A stretch of DNA of 64,000 nt from an uncultured Lactobacillus sp. (GTDB lineage: Bacteria > Bacillota > Bacilli > Lactobacillales > Lactobacillaceae). Under the pieces are notes generated by a model that made no database searches, had not been told where the DNA came from, and was given only the letters and a program-made list of their open reading frames with translations. Made by a program: the position numbers and the translations under genes. Below are positions 8,351 through 17,505 of the stretch, piece after piece (position 1 is the stretch's first letter; each line of letters opens with the position of its first letter). The DNA is taken from NCBI GenBank assembly GCA_910587695.1, contig CAJUNC010000010.1, positions 27,411-91,410 of the forward strand, written 5' to 3'.

Positions 8351-10864
8351 TCATTTAAAACGCATCAAGTAGTTAGCTAAAGCTTTAGCCGTTAAACTTG
8401 TTGGATGTTTTAGTAATTTTAAAAGTGTACCTGAAAAGACGATCTTACCACCGTGCTTTCCGCCTCGTGGTCCTAAGTCTAAGATGTTATCAGCATTAGC
8501 GATCAAATTCAGATCGTGCGTGATCGTTATGATCGTTGCACCTTGATCGATAAGTCTTTGCATGACTTTTAGCAAGACTTTCACATCTAATGGATGCAAC
8601 CCGATCGTAGGCTCATCAAAGACAAATAGCGTCGTTTCTTGCTTATGATCCAAATGCTTTACCAATTTCAAGCGTTGCGCTTCACCACCAGAAAGGCTTG
8701 GGGTACTTTCACCTAGATGCAGATAACTCAGTCCAACTTCTTTTAGCAACTCTAATTCCCGTAAGATCTTAGGCTCAGTTTTAAATACACTCAAAGCTTG
8801 ACCAACATCCATGTCTAAAACATCCACGATCGAATACCCATTCCATTTGACCTCTTGGATCTCAGGGCAATAGCGTTTCCCCGCACACATTGGACATGTC
8901 TGTTCCATATCAGGTAAATATTGGACATCTAAGGTCACGATCCCAGTTCCACCACACTCGAGACATCCACCTTGTTTATTGTTATAGGAAAAATAACTCG
9001 GCGTATAGTGGCGCTCTTTAGCCAGTGGTTGTTTAGCAAACAACTTACGCAAATTATCCATGATACTCGTATAGGTCGCAGTCGTCGAACGGGTACTCTT
9101 ACCGATCGGACTTGCATCGACGCTGACAACATCTTTTATCGGTGAATCAAGTTCGCTCACTTGCGCTGGTAAACCTTCTCCCTTAGCTTTGGCCTTGATC
9201 GCTGGCACTAAGGAATCTAAGATCAAACTGGTCTTCCCTGCTCCAGAAAAGCCTGTTACAGCGGTCAAACGGTTAAGTGGAAGATCAACTTTGACATCAT
9301 GTAGATTATAATACTTTCTCACAGCTAAAGTCAGTTTAGCTGTATCCACTGGCCGGATCGGACGCGCTATCAACTCAGCCGTCCCATTCAAATAAGGTCC
9401 GATCAACGAATTTTTATCTTTAGCTAACTGTGCCGGAGTCCCAGTGGCAATGATCTGGCCTCCATTCTCCCCCGAACCAGGCCCGATCTCAATGATGTGA
9501 TCAGCTGCTTTGATGATATCAACATTATGATCGACCACAACAAGCGAATTTCCTTGTGCGACCAATTGTTTAAAGACATTCAACAAACCATTTATATTAT
9601 CTGGATGTAACCCGATCGACGGTTCATCTAAAACATATAAGACACCCGTCGTTTCCGTGCGAAGGGTCCTAGCCAACTGGATCCGTTGCAACTCCCCTGT
9701 CGAAAGCGTGTTACCATTGCGAGCTAGCGTCAAATAATCCAGTCCTAGTTCTAATAAAGGTTTGAGGTCATCATCAAATTCAGCAAAGATCGCCTGTGCC
9801 ATAGCATTCATCTCAGCGGGTAATGTTTTTAAGACCTGCATCTTCCAAGCCGGCAAAGCATGTAAGCTAAGTTCGGTAATTTCAGCAATATTTAGTCCAC
9901 CTGCTTTTTGGCGCAACAATTTGGGTTTGAGTCTTGTTCCATGACAGGTCGGACAAGTCGAATAATGGAAAAATCCACTGATCTTTTTTTGCGCCCGTTC
10001 ACTTTTACTGGTCTTTGCCGATTCTAAAACAGCCTGATGGGCATTTTCATACAAGACATTGAAATCGTGAAAGACTCGACCAGTACTTGTACGAAAATCC
10101 ATCTTGAACTTCTTTTGTGGTCCATTTAAAACAAAGTCTTTTTCTTTGTCTGTCAATTCTTTAAAAGCTACATTGATCCGGACGCCTGCTTGTTCAGCTA
10201 CATTAGGCATAAAGTTGCGCCCCGGTAAGCGCCAAGAAGCAATCGCCCCATCTGCCAATGACAAATTCTCATCAGCGATCAATTTACTCTCATCTAGCTG
10301 ACGCATTCGCCCTGTTCCTTGACAAGTTTCACATGCCCCAGTTGAATTAAAAGCAAAATCTTCTGCACCATAGGCATAAAACTCAACTCCACAGGTAGGA
10401 CATATCAGTAACCCCATCTTTTCACCTGATTTACTCATTGCTTGGGCAACTTTCAAATTCGGACCAAAGGCATGCCCATTGGGACAGACAGGTCGACCTA
10501 AACGCGAAAAGACTAAGCGGATCACATTCAATAATTCACTCATCGTCCCAACTGTCGCCCGTTCAGATGGGATCGCAGGCCGTTGGCGTAATGCTAAAGC
10601 TGACGGGATATGTTTGACACTTTCAACTTTAGCTTTATTTCCAGTCTTGAGCCGTCTTCTAGTATAAGTCGAAAGGGCTTCTAAATAACGCCTAGAGCCT
10701 TCTTCATATAATATCCCCATCGCAAGTGAACTCTTTCCCGAACCCGAAAGACCTGAGATCGCCACAAATTGATGTAATGGAATATCAATATCGATATTTT
10801 TTAAATTATGCACTTTCCCCCCACGGACTTCGATCTGTTGGGGCAATTTTGCTGTTGTTTTCAT
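8351..10864 (-). CDS. UvrA-like ABC-type ATPase (UvrA paralogue)
   Basis: Excinuclease-subunit-A-like protein, 837 residues, clearly shorter than canonical UvrA (about 940-950). It has two ABC ATPase halves: Walker A GLSGSGKSS near residue 37 and GFSGAGKTS in the second half, signatures LSTGELQR and LSGGEAQR, and Walker B VLDEPSIGLHP and VFDEPTIGLHP. Zinc-binding cysteine pairs are visible as CPTCG, CETCQGTG, CPTCHGTR and CLECGGTG/CPMCAGKR. The length suggests a short-type UvrA in which the UvrB-binding or insertion region is reduced, as in UvrA2/DrrC-like proteins linked to tolerance of DNA-binding drugs. That role is inference. The ATG at 10864 is chosen because GAGGAA precedes it. No uvrB or uvrC is nearby. 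Confidence 0.88.
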   Translation of the reverse strand: MKTTAKLPQQIEVRGGKVHNLKNIDIDIPLHQFVAISGLSGSGKSSLAMGILYEEGSRRYLEALSTYTRRRLKTGNKAKVESVKHIPSALALRQRPAIPSERATVGTMSELLNVIRLVFSRLGRPVCPNGHAFGPNLKVAQAMSKSGEKMGLLICPTCGVEFYAYGAEDFAFNSTGACETCQGTGRMRQLDESKLIADENLSLADGAIASWRLPGRNFMPNVAEQAGVRINVAFKELTDKEKDFVLNGPQKKFKMDFRTSTGRVFHDFNVLYENAHQAVLESAKTSKSERAQKKISGFFHYSTCPTCHGTRLKPKLLRQKAGGLNIAEITELSLHALPAWKMQVLKTLPAEMNAMAQAIFAEFDDDLKPLLELGLDYLTLARNGNTLSTGELQRIQLARTLRTETTGVLYVLDEPSIGLHPDNINGLLNVFKQLVAQGNSLVVVDHNVDIIKAADHIIEIGPGSGENGGQIIATGTPAQLAKDKNSLIGPYLNGTAELIARPIRPVDTAKLTLAVRKYYNLHDVKVDLPLNRLTAVTGFSGAGKTSLILDSLVPAIKAKAKGEGLPAQVSELDSPIKDVVSVDASPIGKSTRSTTATYTSIMDNLRKLFAKQPLAKERHYTPSYFSYNNKQGGCLECGGTGIVTLDVQYLPDMEQTCPMCAGKRYCPEIQEVKWNGYSIVDVLDMDVGQALSVFKTEPKILRELELLKEVGLSYLHLGESTPSLSGGEAQRLKLVKHLDHKQETTLFVFDEPTIGLHPLDVKVLLKVMQRLIDQGATIITITHDLNLIANADNILDLGPRGGKHGGKIVFSGTLLKLLKHPTSLTAKALANYLMRFK

Positions 10865-10880
10865 ATAGTATTTCCTCACT

Positions 10881-10915
10881 AAAAAAGCGGACTTAATTGC
10901 TACCAAGTCCGCTTT
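10881..10915 (-). terminator. Terminator between DUF308 gene and uvrA-like gene
   Basis: On the minus strand, AAAGCGGACTTGGTAG and its complement AAGTCCGCTT precede a T-run. It ends the HdeD-like transcript just before the uvrA-like start. Confidence 0.8.
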
Positions 10916-10928
10916 GATCTTTGACGAT

Positions 10929-11450
10929 TTAGAATGCTTGAATGATCTTAATGACCCCGATCAAGATCAAATAAAAGGCGATGATCAAGACCAAAGTCGT
11001 TGCTGCGATCAAAGGATTGAACAATAGAACAAACCCGATGAACAAAGCGAGGATGTTTAAGATCAAGTTCAAAATGTAATAGCCTCGGTTCAATTGTTTG
11101 AAATAGCCAGCTGTAGCAATTTCAGCGATCGAATCAAAGATGAACCAAAAGGCAAAAATATAGGCGATCACAATGATACCTGAAGCTGCTCTGAAAATAA
11201 ACAAGAGACCTAAAATGATATCAACGATCCCCATAAAGAGCAACCAGCCTGAGCTTTCACCAAATAAATTGCCGATCCCACGTCTAAACCATAGCTCGTA
11301 GAATCCCTTGACTAAAGCACCGATCCCGATACAGATCGAAATAAATTTCAAAGTATCATCAGGATTCATATAGGATGCTATCCCAGCGATCACAAAAACG
11401 ATCCCAACGATCAAACTAAACCAGTCGAAACTTCGACGTTTTGTTTGCAT
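10929..11450 (-). CDS. HdeD-like membrane protein (DUF308)
   Basis: Small integral membrane protein of 173 residues with six predicted helices arranged as pairs. This matches the HdeD/DUF308 family, whose E. coli member is linked to acid resistance at high cell density. Seen directly: a short basic N-terminus (MQTKRRSFDWF) followed by LIVGIVFVIAGIASYMNPDD and repeated small-residue-rich helices ending at residue 173. Each pair carries the family pattern of a helix, a short polar loop and a second helix. It stands alone between two terminators and starts after AAGGTGGT. A stress role in an acid-producing lactobacillus is plausible but inferred only from the family. Confidence 0.8.
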   Translation of the reverse strand: MQTKRRSFDWFSLIVGIVFVIAGIASYMNPDDTLKFISICIGIGALVKGFYELWFRRGIGNLFGESSGWLLFMGIVDIILGLLFIFRAASGIIVIAYIFAFWFIFDSIAEIATAGYFKQLNRGYYILNLILNILALFIGFVLLFNPLIAATTLVLIIAFYLILIGVIKIIQAF

Positions 11451-11531
11451 AACAAAAGACCACCTTAAAAAATTCTAATATCGTTTATCGATTTTAACAC
11501 TCTCTTAAATAATTGTCATGCAAAAACACTT

Positions 11532-11560
11532 AAAAAAGTGAGCCAAATTGACTCGCTTTT
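11532..11560 (-). terminator. Terminator of ackA
   Basis: On the minus strand, AAAAGCGAGTCAA and TTGGCTCACTTTTTT form a hairpin with a T-tail immediately after the ackA stop. Confidence 0.85.
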
Positions 11561-11563
11561 ACC

Positions 11564-12760
11564 CTATTCTTCTAAAAGTTCCCATACATGTTGCGCGATC
11601 ATATACTCTTCATCAGTCGGGATCCGCATTACAGTGATCGTCGAATCTGGTCCTGAAATGATCGTTTCAGCTCCACGTTTTTTATTTTCTACTTCATTGA
11701 TCGTGACTCCCATGTAGGCTAAACGTTTCATGATCTCTTCACTGGTCTCTGGTGAATTTTCACCGATCCCACCGGTAAAGACGATCCCATCGACACCACC
11801 CATTTCAGCGATATATTGTCCAACATAGCGTAAGATGCTGTTATAGAACAACTTGATCGCTAATTCTGCCCGCTCATTTCCAGTAGCAGCGGCTTCTTCG
11901 ACATCTCGCATATCAGCTGAGACACCGGAGACTCCTAAGAAACCGGATTTTTCATTCAATAGATACACCATATCAGACATCGATTGGATATCTAGTTTCT
12001 TCATGATGTAGTTAGCAAGAGAGATATCGACATCCCCCGCGCGGGTCGCCATTTGGATACCGCTCAGTGGGGTAAAGCCCATTGATGTATCAAATGAGCG
12101 CCCGTGCTTTATAGCAGTGATCGACGCGCCTGCGCCCAAATGACAAGTGATCAATTTGAGCTCTTCAAAAGGGCGCCCCATCAATTCAGCCGCCTTATGC
12201 GCCACATATTCATGACTGATCCCATGAGCGCCATAACGCCGAACGCCGTATTTTTCATACCATTCATATGGTGTACTATACATATAATTTTCTTGTGGTA
12301 ATGTTTGGTGAAATGCCGTATCAAAAACGGCTACAGATAAAGCATTGGGTAAATATTTCCGAAATGCTTTTATCCCATTTAAGTTGGCCGGATTGTGCAA
12401 TGGAGCTAATTCTGCTAATTCTTTGATCTTAGCTATAACATCATTATCTACGACCACAGGCTGGCTGAAATACTCGCCTCCAGCCACGACCCTGTGTCCG
12501 ATACCTTTGATCTCGCTTAGATCCGCGATCAAGTTTAATTCTTTTAATACATTTAGTAAAAGTTCGATCCCTTGTAGGTGATTGGTGATCTCATGGTCTA
12601 ATTCATACTTCTTACCATCACCATATTTCACCTTGATCTTTGAGCCGTGGATCCCGATCCGTTCGATGATCCCACTTGCCAAGGTTTCATGTGTTTCATT
12701 GTTAAATAATTTAAACTTTAAACTCGAGCTCCCCGAGTTGATGATCATAATTTTTTCCAT
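11564..12760 (-). CDS. ackA: Acetate kinase
   Basis: Converts acetyl phosphate and ADP to acetate and ATP, the substrate-level phosphorylation step of mixed-acid or phosphoketolase fermentation, in the cytoplasm. It has 398 residues, the usual length. Family signatures are all present: INSGSSSLKFKLF at 6-18, GHRVVAGG near 87, VFDTAFHQTLP near 145 (catalytic Asp), ITCHLGAGAS near 203, and FTGGIGENS near 325. It starts at an ATG after GGGGTGAG. It is a single-gene transcript here; no pta is adjacent. A cre-like element lies upstream of the promoter, where CcpA activates ackA in B. subtilis. Confidence 0.97.
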   Translation of the reverse strand: MEKIMIINSGSSSLKFKLFNNETHETLASGIIERIGIHGSKIKVKYGDGKKYELDHEITNHLQGIELLLNVLKELNLIADLSEIKGIGHRVVAGGEYFSQPVVVDNDVIAKIKELAELAPLHNPANLNGIKAFRKYLPNALSVAVFDTAFHQTLPQENYMYSTPYEWYEKYGVRRYGAHGISHEYVAHKAAELMGRPFEELKLITCHLGAGASITAIKHGRSFDTSMGFTPLSGIQMATRAGDVDISLANYIMKKLDIQSMSDMVYLLNEKSGFLGVSGVSADMRDVEEAAATGNERAELAIKLFYNSILRYVGQYIAEMGGVDGIVFTGGIGENSPETSEEIMKRLAYMGVTINEVENKKRGAETIISGPDSTITVMRIPTDEEYMIAQHVWELLEE

Positions 12761-12789
12761 AAGCTCACCCCTTTAAAAATTTACCTAAC

Positions 12790-12846
12790 TTTATAATAGT
12801 ATAATCTTTTTATTCAATCAAATTTAAAATCTAAGCGCTTTCTTTT
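12790..12846 (-). promoter_or_regulatory. ackA promoter with upstream cre-like element
   Basis: Minus-strand TTGAAT (12817-12812), 16 bp, TATAAA (12795-12790). About 20 bp further upstream is AAAGAAAGCGCTTAG (12846-12831), a cre-like palindrome with mismatches. An upstream cre position fits CcpA activation, as known for ackA in Bacillus. The match here is imperfect. Confidence 0.5.
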
Positions 12847-12853
12847 ACAGCAT

Positions 12854-12889
12854 AAAAAAGCTGGCTCTTTTTTATAGCCAGCTTTTTTT
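12854..12889 (-). terminator. Terminator of the ula operon
   Basis: A near-perfect hairpin, AAAAAAGCTGGCT / AGCCAGCTTTTTT, directly follows the stop codon of the last ula gene. Confidence 0.9.
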
Positions 12890-12891
12890 GA

Positions 12892-13587
12892 TCATCTTTG
12901 GCCGTAATAAGCATTGGCCCCATGTTTTCGATAATAATGTTTGTCGAGCAAATATTGGGGAACACTCGCTTGTTTAGGAGTCAATTGCATCGTATAAAAT
13001 GCCATTTGGGCACTGACTTCTAAAACCTTTGCATTATACACAGCTGTAGCCGCATCTTTGCCCCAAGTAAACGGACCATGTTGCCGTACGAGTACGGCTG
13101 GGATCGCTTCTGGATCGAGTCCATGGCCATTGAAAGTCTCCACGATCACTTTCCCTGTATTGGCCTCATATTCGGTTGCAACTTCTTCTTTTGTCAATGC
13201 TCTAGCGATCGGTACGGTTCCATAAAAAGTATCGGCATGCGTTGTGCCTAAAGCTGGTAATCCCACGCCTGCTTGGGCAAAAGCAACGGCCCACGGCGAA
13301 TGAGTATGCACGATCCCACCGATATCTTTAAACTTCCGATACAGATAAGCATGTGTTGGGGTATCACTGGAAGGATTGAGCGTTCCTTCGACCACATTCC
13401 CATCTAGATCACAGACTACCATGTCTTTAGGCGTTAGTTTTTCGTAAGCAACGCCTGAAGGTTTGATCACAAACAGTCCTTGCTTACGATCGATCTGGGA
13501 AACATTGCCCCAAGTAAAGTTGACCAGATCAAGTTTTGGTAAACGCATATTTTGTTCATAAACAACTTTTTTTAATTCACTAAGCAT
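12892..13587 (-). CDS. ulaF: L-ribulose-5-phosphate 4-epimerase
   Basis: Last gene of the L-ascorbate operon. It converts L-ribulose 5-phosphate to D-xylulose 5-phosphate, which enters the pentose phosphate or phosphoketolase pathway. It has 231 residues of the class II aldolase/AraD family: NFTWGNVSQIDR and FVIKPSGVAYEKL near the N-terminus, the zinc-binding HTHSPWAVAFAQ near 95, GTTHADTF near 112, and the late VLVRQHGPFTWG. The product could equally be named AraD or SgbE by sequence. The operon context with ulaD and ulaE decides for UlaF. The start is an ATG after CAGGGGA, and it is separated from ulaE by 15 bp. Confidence 0.9.
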   Translation of the reverse strand: MLSELKKVVYEQNMRLPKLDLVNFTWGNVSQIDRKQGLFVIKPSGVAYEKLTPKDMVVCDLDGNVVEGTLNPSSDTPTHAYLYRKFKDIGGIVHTHSPWAVAFAQAGVGLPALGTTHADTFYGTVPIARALTKEEVATEYEANTGKVIVETFNGHGLDPEAIPAVLVRQHGPFTWGKDAATAVYNAKVLEVSAQMAFYTMQLTPKQASVPQYLLDKHYYRKHGANAYYGQR

Positions 13588-13602
13588 ATTATCCCCTGCT
13601 TT

Positions 13603-14475
13603 CTATTCTGCAACTGGACGTTGTTTGATCGCCAATTCAGCAAAGATCTGGTCAAAAAACGCCTTTGCACAAGCAGTCTCTTGACACGGATCATCTGTGG
13701 TCTCTTGTGACCAAAGTTCGATCGTATAAGTGCCTTCATATCCTAATCGTTGGAGCGTTTTTAATAAACCTTTGAAATCAACACATCCCTTGCCAAAATC
13801 AACATTCTTGAATTTACCAGGTGTTGTCTTTGTGACTGGTAAAGTATCCTTGAGATGGATCGCTGCGATCAGATCGATATGATCTTCGAGATCTTTAGCC
13901 ACTTCATTTGACCAGGCACTAAGATTTCCTAGATCAGGATAGGCCTGTAACCACGGACTTTTGATCTGTTTTTTGATCTGAGCAACATCGGCTAACGTAT
14001 TGATAAAAGGATCATCCATCGTCTCGATCGCTAACGTGACTTGATGTGCAGCCGCAAACTGCACACATTTGTGTAGATCTTCGATAAAATATTCACGGGT
14101 CAAAGCCGTCTTATCCTCATAAAAGACATCATAACCAGCCATTTGAATATTTCGGATCCCCAGTTTTTCAGCTAATATGACGGCCTTTTTTAGCATATCC
14201 AAGGCCTTTTGGCGTGTTTTTTGATCAAGCGACCCTAATGGATAACGCCGGTGCCCACTTAGCATCAAAGTATAGAGTGGAATGCCCGTTTTTTTGATCG
14301 CTGCATTGAGCTGGGCGATCTTTTCTTCACTCCAATCTAAGCGCGCTAGACGTTTGTCACTTTCATCGATCGAAAGTTCTACAAAATTAAATCCGAGTTC
14401 TTTAGCTAAATTCAACCGCTTTTCCCAGGAAATATCACGTGGCAATGCCTTTTCGTAAATCCCTAATGAGATCAT
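13603..14475 (-). CDS. ulaE: L-ribulose-5-phosphate 3-epimerase
   Basis: Epimerises L-xylulose 5-phosphate to L-ribulose 5-phosphate in ascorbate breakdown. It has 290 residues of the xylose-isomerase-like TIM-barrel family (UlaE/SgaU): LGIYEKALPRDISW at the N-terminus, LGFNFVELSIDESD, IQMAGYDVFYED, the metal-ligand Glu in LAIETMDDPFINT, LQAYPDLGNLSAW, and the late YEGTYTIELWSQE. It starts at an ATG preceded by GGAGGTG and is 17 bp downstream of ulaD. Family length and all motifs are normal. Confidence 0.93.
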   Translation of the reverse strand: MISLGIYEKALPRDISWEKRLNLAKELGFNFVELSIDESDKRLARLDWSEEKIAQLNAAIKKTGIPLYTLMLSGHRRYPLGSLDQKTRQKALDMLKKAVILAEKLGIRNIQMAGYDVFYEDKTALTREYFIEDLHKCVQFAAAHQVTLAIETMDDPFINTLADVAQIKKQIKSPWLQAYPDLGNLSAWSNEVAKDLEDHIDLIAAIHLKDTLPVTKTTPGKFKNVDFGKGCVDFKGLLKTLQRLGYEGTYTIELWSQETTDDPCQETACAKAFFDQIFAELAIKQRPVAE

Positions 14476-14492
14476 TTACCACACCTCCGTTG

Positions 14493-15134
14493 CTACTTGC
14501 CCCAGATCCGCACGATCTCAGCTTGAAAATCGTTAGCTGCCTTTAATGGATCTGGTGCTTGTGTGATCGCACGCCCTGCGATGAAGGTAAAAACATCGAT
14601 CCCTTCAAATAATTTGAGTGTCTCAACATTCAATCCACCAGTTACTGAGACCCTAAAGCCCATATTTACTAATTTTTTGACTTTATCCAAGTCTTTTTGG
14701 CCCCAAGTTTCTCCAGCTAATAAAGCATCACGGCTTTGGTGATATATTGCCTGGGAAATACCAGCATCCAACCATTTTTGGGCTTGGTCAAAGGTCCAAT
14801 CCCCATACAACTCAACTTGGATCTCATCGACTTCTTTAGATGCTGCTTTCATCGTCTCGATCGTTGCCGAACAGATACAGGTCATCCAATCTGCCCCGGC
14901 ATCAGCACAGTTTTTAGCAACTGTTCCCCCAGCATCGGCACATTTAGTATCCGCAACGATGATCTTATCTGGATAAAGGGCTCTAAAACTCTTAACGACT
15001 TCTTGACCACCTTGTAAGATCAAGATCGTCCCTGCTTCAATGATATCAACTGCATCGCCGACATTTTTCAGATCCGCTAAAGCGCTAGGGAGATCATTAT
15101 AGTCACAAGCGATCTGTAAGTTTGGTTTTGCCAT
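14493..15134 (-). CDS. ulaD: 3-keto-L-gulonate-6-phosphate decarboxylase
   Basis: Decarboxylates 3-keto-L-gulonate 6-phosphate to L-xylulose 5-phosphate. It has 213 residues of the orotidine-5'-phosphate decarboxylase superfamily: LQIACDYNDLPSALADL at the start, DIIEAGTILI, the metal/catalytic DTKCADAGG near residue 63, and the C-terminal phosphate-binding FRVSVTGGLNVETL and FIAGRAITQAPD. A KGPDC/HPS-type hexulose-phosphate synthase would look similar, but the ula context settles the role. The start MAKPN at 15134 is chosen because AAAGGA lies 8 bases upstream; a further in-frame ATG overlaps this site. Confidence 0.93.
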   Translation of the reverse strand: MAKPNLQIACDYNDLPSALADLKNVGDAVDIIEAGTILILQGGQEVVKSFRALYPDKIIVADTKCADAGGTVAKNCADAGADWMTCICSATIETMKAASKEVDEIQVELYGDWTFDQAQKWLDAGISQAIYHQSRDALLAGETWGQKDLDKVKKLVNMGFRVSVTGGLNVETLKLFEGIDVFTFIAGRAITQAPDPLKAANDFQAEIVRIWGK

Positions 15135-15188
15135 CTCGTTCATCCTTTCTTTGAAAAAGAGGCCATCCACGCAAGCCTCTTTTGATCT

Positions 15189-15494
15189 TTATTTATTTAA
15201 GAAACGTTTCGGTAATGATGATTTTTCGGTAGCTTCCGCGATCTCTTTAGCTGACATTGGATTTTTGATCCCGATCACTTCGACCCCACGTGCAGCGGCA
15301 TCTTTGAACATATCGGTAAATGTTGTTGGTGTATAAACAACATCATAGTTACGCGCTGTATTTTTCCCCTCTGAGATCGAACAGTGATGAATATTAGTGA
15401 TATCAAAGCCCAAACCTTCCAAAGCCTTTTGGGCTGTCCGCATCATCATCAAACTTGTACCTGAACCATTTGCACATGAAACTAAAACTCTCAT
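15189..15494 (-). CDS. ulaB: PTS system L-ascorbate-specific IIB component
   Basis: Phosphoryl-transfer IIB subunit for ascorbate, cytoplasmic, 101 residues. The phosphorylated Cys is in MRVLVSCANGSGTSLMMM (residue 7), with the typical P-loop-like turn. It receives phosphate from UlaC (IIA) and passes it to ascorbate transported by UlaA. The start at 15494 follows ATGGAGGT at good spacing; an ATG inside that site is rejected. It lies between ulaA and ulaD, with 55 bp before ulaD. Confidence 0.93.
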   Translation of the reverse strand: MRVLVSCANGSGTSLMMMRTAQKALEGLGFDITNIHHCSISEGKNTARNYDVVYTPTTFTDMFKDAAARGVEVIGIKNPMSAKEIAEATEKSSLPKRFLNK

Positions 15495-15523
15495 TTTAAA
15501 TACCTCCATTTATGTGTGTTTGT

Positions 15524-17008
15524 CTAAGCTTGAGCAGCCTTTTTTTCTTGCAATTCAAGCCATTTATCATAATCTTCAGCTTTCAAGAAGTAACCTTTTG
15601 GATCGGCGCGATATTGTAATTGCGGAATGAGTACTAAGATCAAAACGACTAAGGCGATACCAACATAACCAGCATATTTCATCAAGACTGTGAAGAACGG
15701 CCAGACCGTTGCCCAGTCAAACATCCCGATATAACCACCATATTGGGCTAAACCGACCCATGTTGCGATAAAGGCCGATCCAAGCACCTGGATGATCCCT
15801 GAGATAAATGGGAAGAGCACTGCAGCCTTGATCCCGCCACGGTTATTTGCATAGACAGCAATAGCAGCGTTATCAAAAAAGAGTGGGATAAAACCGGCAA
15901 CGACGATCGTTGGTGAGTGTAACACGATCAGTAAGATGATCATCAAGAATTGACCTAACGCCCCCATTAAAAATCCGATCGTAACTGCATTTGGTGATCC
16001 AAAGGCAAAGGTCGCTGCGATATCGATCCCAGGTACAGCCCCTGGCAACCATGTATTGGAGATACCTTGGAACGATTCTGTCAGTTCTGCCACGAAAGTC
16101 CGCACACCTAGTTGCAAGATAGCCAAATATACCGCAAACATCAATGATGTTTCCAAAATATAAAAGACAAAGCTTTGTCCTTCTGCCATAAATTTAGCTT
16201 GTACCAAATAATCTGGACCTAAAACGACTAAAATGATCCCAAAAAACAAGAGCATCAAGATCGAAGTTGCGACCATGTTATCATTGAACATGGATAGAAA
16301 TCCTGGTAGTTCAATATCTTCCAACCGTTTATTAGATTTTTTCTTCTTGAAACGTTCAGACCATCGGGCAAACAGATAGATCCCAAACATCTGTTGGTGA
16401 GCGATCGCAAAACTGGCCCCTTCTGTAAGATCTTGGGTGATCCCAACTGTCAAGTTCGAACCAACAGCCCAGTAAAGTCCTAAGATCAGTCCCATGATAA
16501 AAAGAATGTGTAGCCGTCCCATATCTGGGAAACAAAACAGCAAGAGCCAAAAAGCCGTCGCAGCTTGTTGGACTTGAACATTACCAGTCGTGAACACGGC
16601 ACGCAACTTGGTGTACTTTTTGAAACGAACTAGCAAGATATTAAAGATAAATGCGATCAATAATAAGAGCATCGTATCACCAAAAGTACGGCCAAAAGTT
16701 TTTTCGATCCCGGCAGTCACGGCATTTTGACCAAAATATGGATCAGTTACCATCGCACTTAAATGGAATCTTTCCTTTAAGCCAACTAGGATCGGGCGAA
16801 AACTAGTAACCAATCCAGTGGAACCGACCGTTAAGATCAGATAACCGACTGTCGCTTTTAAAAAACCTGAGATACATTCATAGAGTGGCTTTTTCAAAAG
16901 CAAATAACCGATCAAAACGATAAAACCGATCAAAAAGGCGGGTTGAGTCAAAATGTTTTGGGCAAAATAATCCCAAATACCCATCAAGATATTTAAAATC
17001 GCCTCCAT
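15524..17008 (-). CDS. ulaA: PTS system L-ascorbate-specific IIC component
   Basis: Membrane permease of the ascorbate PTS (UlaA/SgaT family), 494 residues with about ten or eleven hydrophobic segments. Recognised from the N-terminal LTQPAFLIGFIVLIGYLLL, GFLKATVGYLIL, the central DLTEGASFAIAHQQM, FAFGSPNAVTIGF, and GIIQVLGSAFIATW. Cytoplasmic C-terminal tail ending LELQEKKAA. It starts at an ATG after AAAGGAGG. It is the transporter of the operon and forms the complex with UlaB and UlaC. Confidence 0.95.
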   Translation of the reverse strand: MEAILNILMGIWDYFAQNILTQPAFLIGFIVLIGYLLLKKPLYECISGFLKATVGYLILTVGSTGLVTSFRPILVGLKERFHLSAMVTDPYFGQNAVTAGIEKTFGRTFGDTMLLLLIAFIFNILLVRFKKYTKLRAVFTTGNVQVQQAATAFWLLLFCFPDMGRLHILFIMGLILGLYWAVGSNLTVGITQDLTEGASFAIAHQQMFGIYLFARWSERFKKKKSNKRLEDIELPGFLSMFNDNMVATSILMLLFFGIILVVLGPDYLVQAKFMAEGQSFVFYILETSLMFAVYLAILQLGVRTFVAELTESFQGISNTWLPGAVPGIDIAATFAFGSPNAVTIGFLMGALGQFLMIILLIVLHSPTIVVAGFIPLFFDNAAIAVYANNRGGIKAAVLFPFISGIIQVLGSAFIATWVGLAQYGGYIGMFDWATVWPFFTVLMKYAGYVGIALVVLILVLIPQLQYRADPKGYFLKAEDYDKWLELQEKKAAQA

Positions 17009-17034
17009 TGCTTTATCCTCCTTTTATAATTGAG

Positions 17035-17493
17035 CTAGAGCTGATATTTCTCCATCACAGTGACATAATCTTCCATTGTTTTTACCTTTTTGAGATCATC
17101 GATCAAACCTTCCGTCATTAAAAGATCTGACAAATTAGCGATATTTTCCATATGTTCTGCTGGATCCTTAGCCGCTAACATGAAAAAGAGTTGCGCATCT
17201 TTTTCAGGGTTCCCTTCCTCAAAAGAAACCTTTTCTGGTAAAAGTGTAAGACCGATCCCCGTTCCTAAAACACCTTCATTTTTAGCTGATGAGTGTGGCA
17301 TTGCGACTCCAGGCACGATCACGATATAAGGACCGTATTCTTTGACATCATTGATCACCTGATCGACATATTGGTCAGTGATCAGTTCATTTTGCTTTAA
17401 GATCTCTCCACTCAATCGGATCGCTTCTTGCCAATCTTTTGGTGTCTTTTTACTGATCGCAACTAAGTTATTATCATAAAAGTAACGTAACAT
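17035..17493 (-). CDS. ulaC: PTS system L-ascorbate-specific IIA component
   Basis: IIA subunit of the ascorbate PTS, 152 residues of the mannitol/fructose IIA fold. The phospho-accepting His is in IVPGVAMPHSSAKNEGV near residue 86. Length and motifs are normal. It accepts phosphate from HPr and donates it to UlaB. It starts at an ATG after TAGGAGGAG and lies 12 bp downstream of ulaG. Confidence 0.93.
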   Translation of the reverse strand: MLRYFYDNNLVAISKKTPKDWQEAIRLSGEILKQNELITDQYVDQVINDVKEYGPYIVIVPGVAMPHSSAKNEGVLGTGIGLTLLPEKVSFEEGNPEKDAQLFFMLAAKDPAEHMENIANLSDLLMTEGLIDDLKKVKTMEDYVTVMEKYQL

Positions 17494-17505
17494 AACGATC
17501 TCCTC

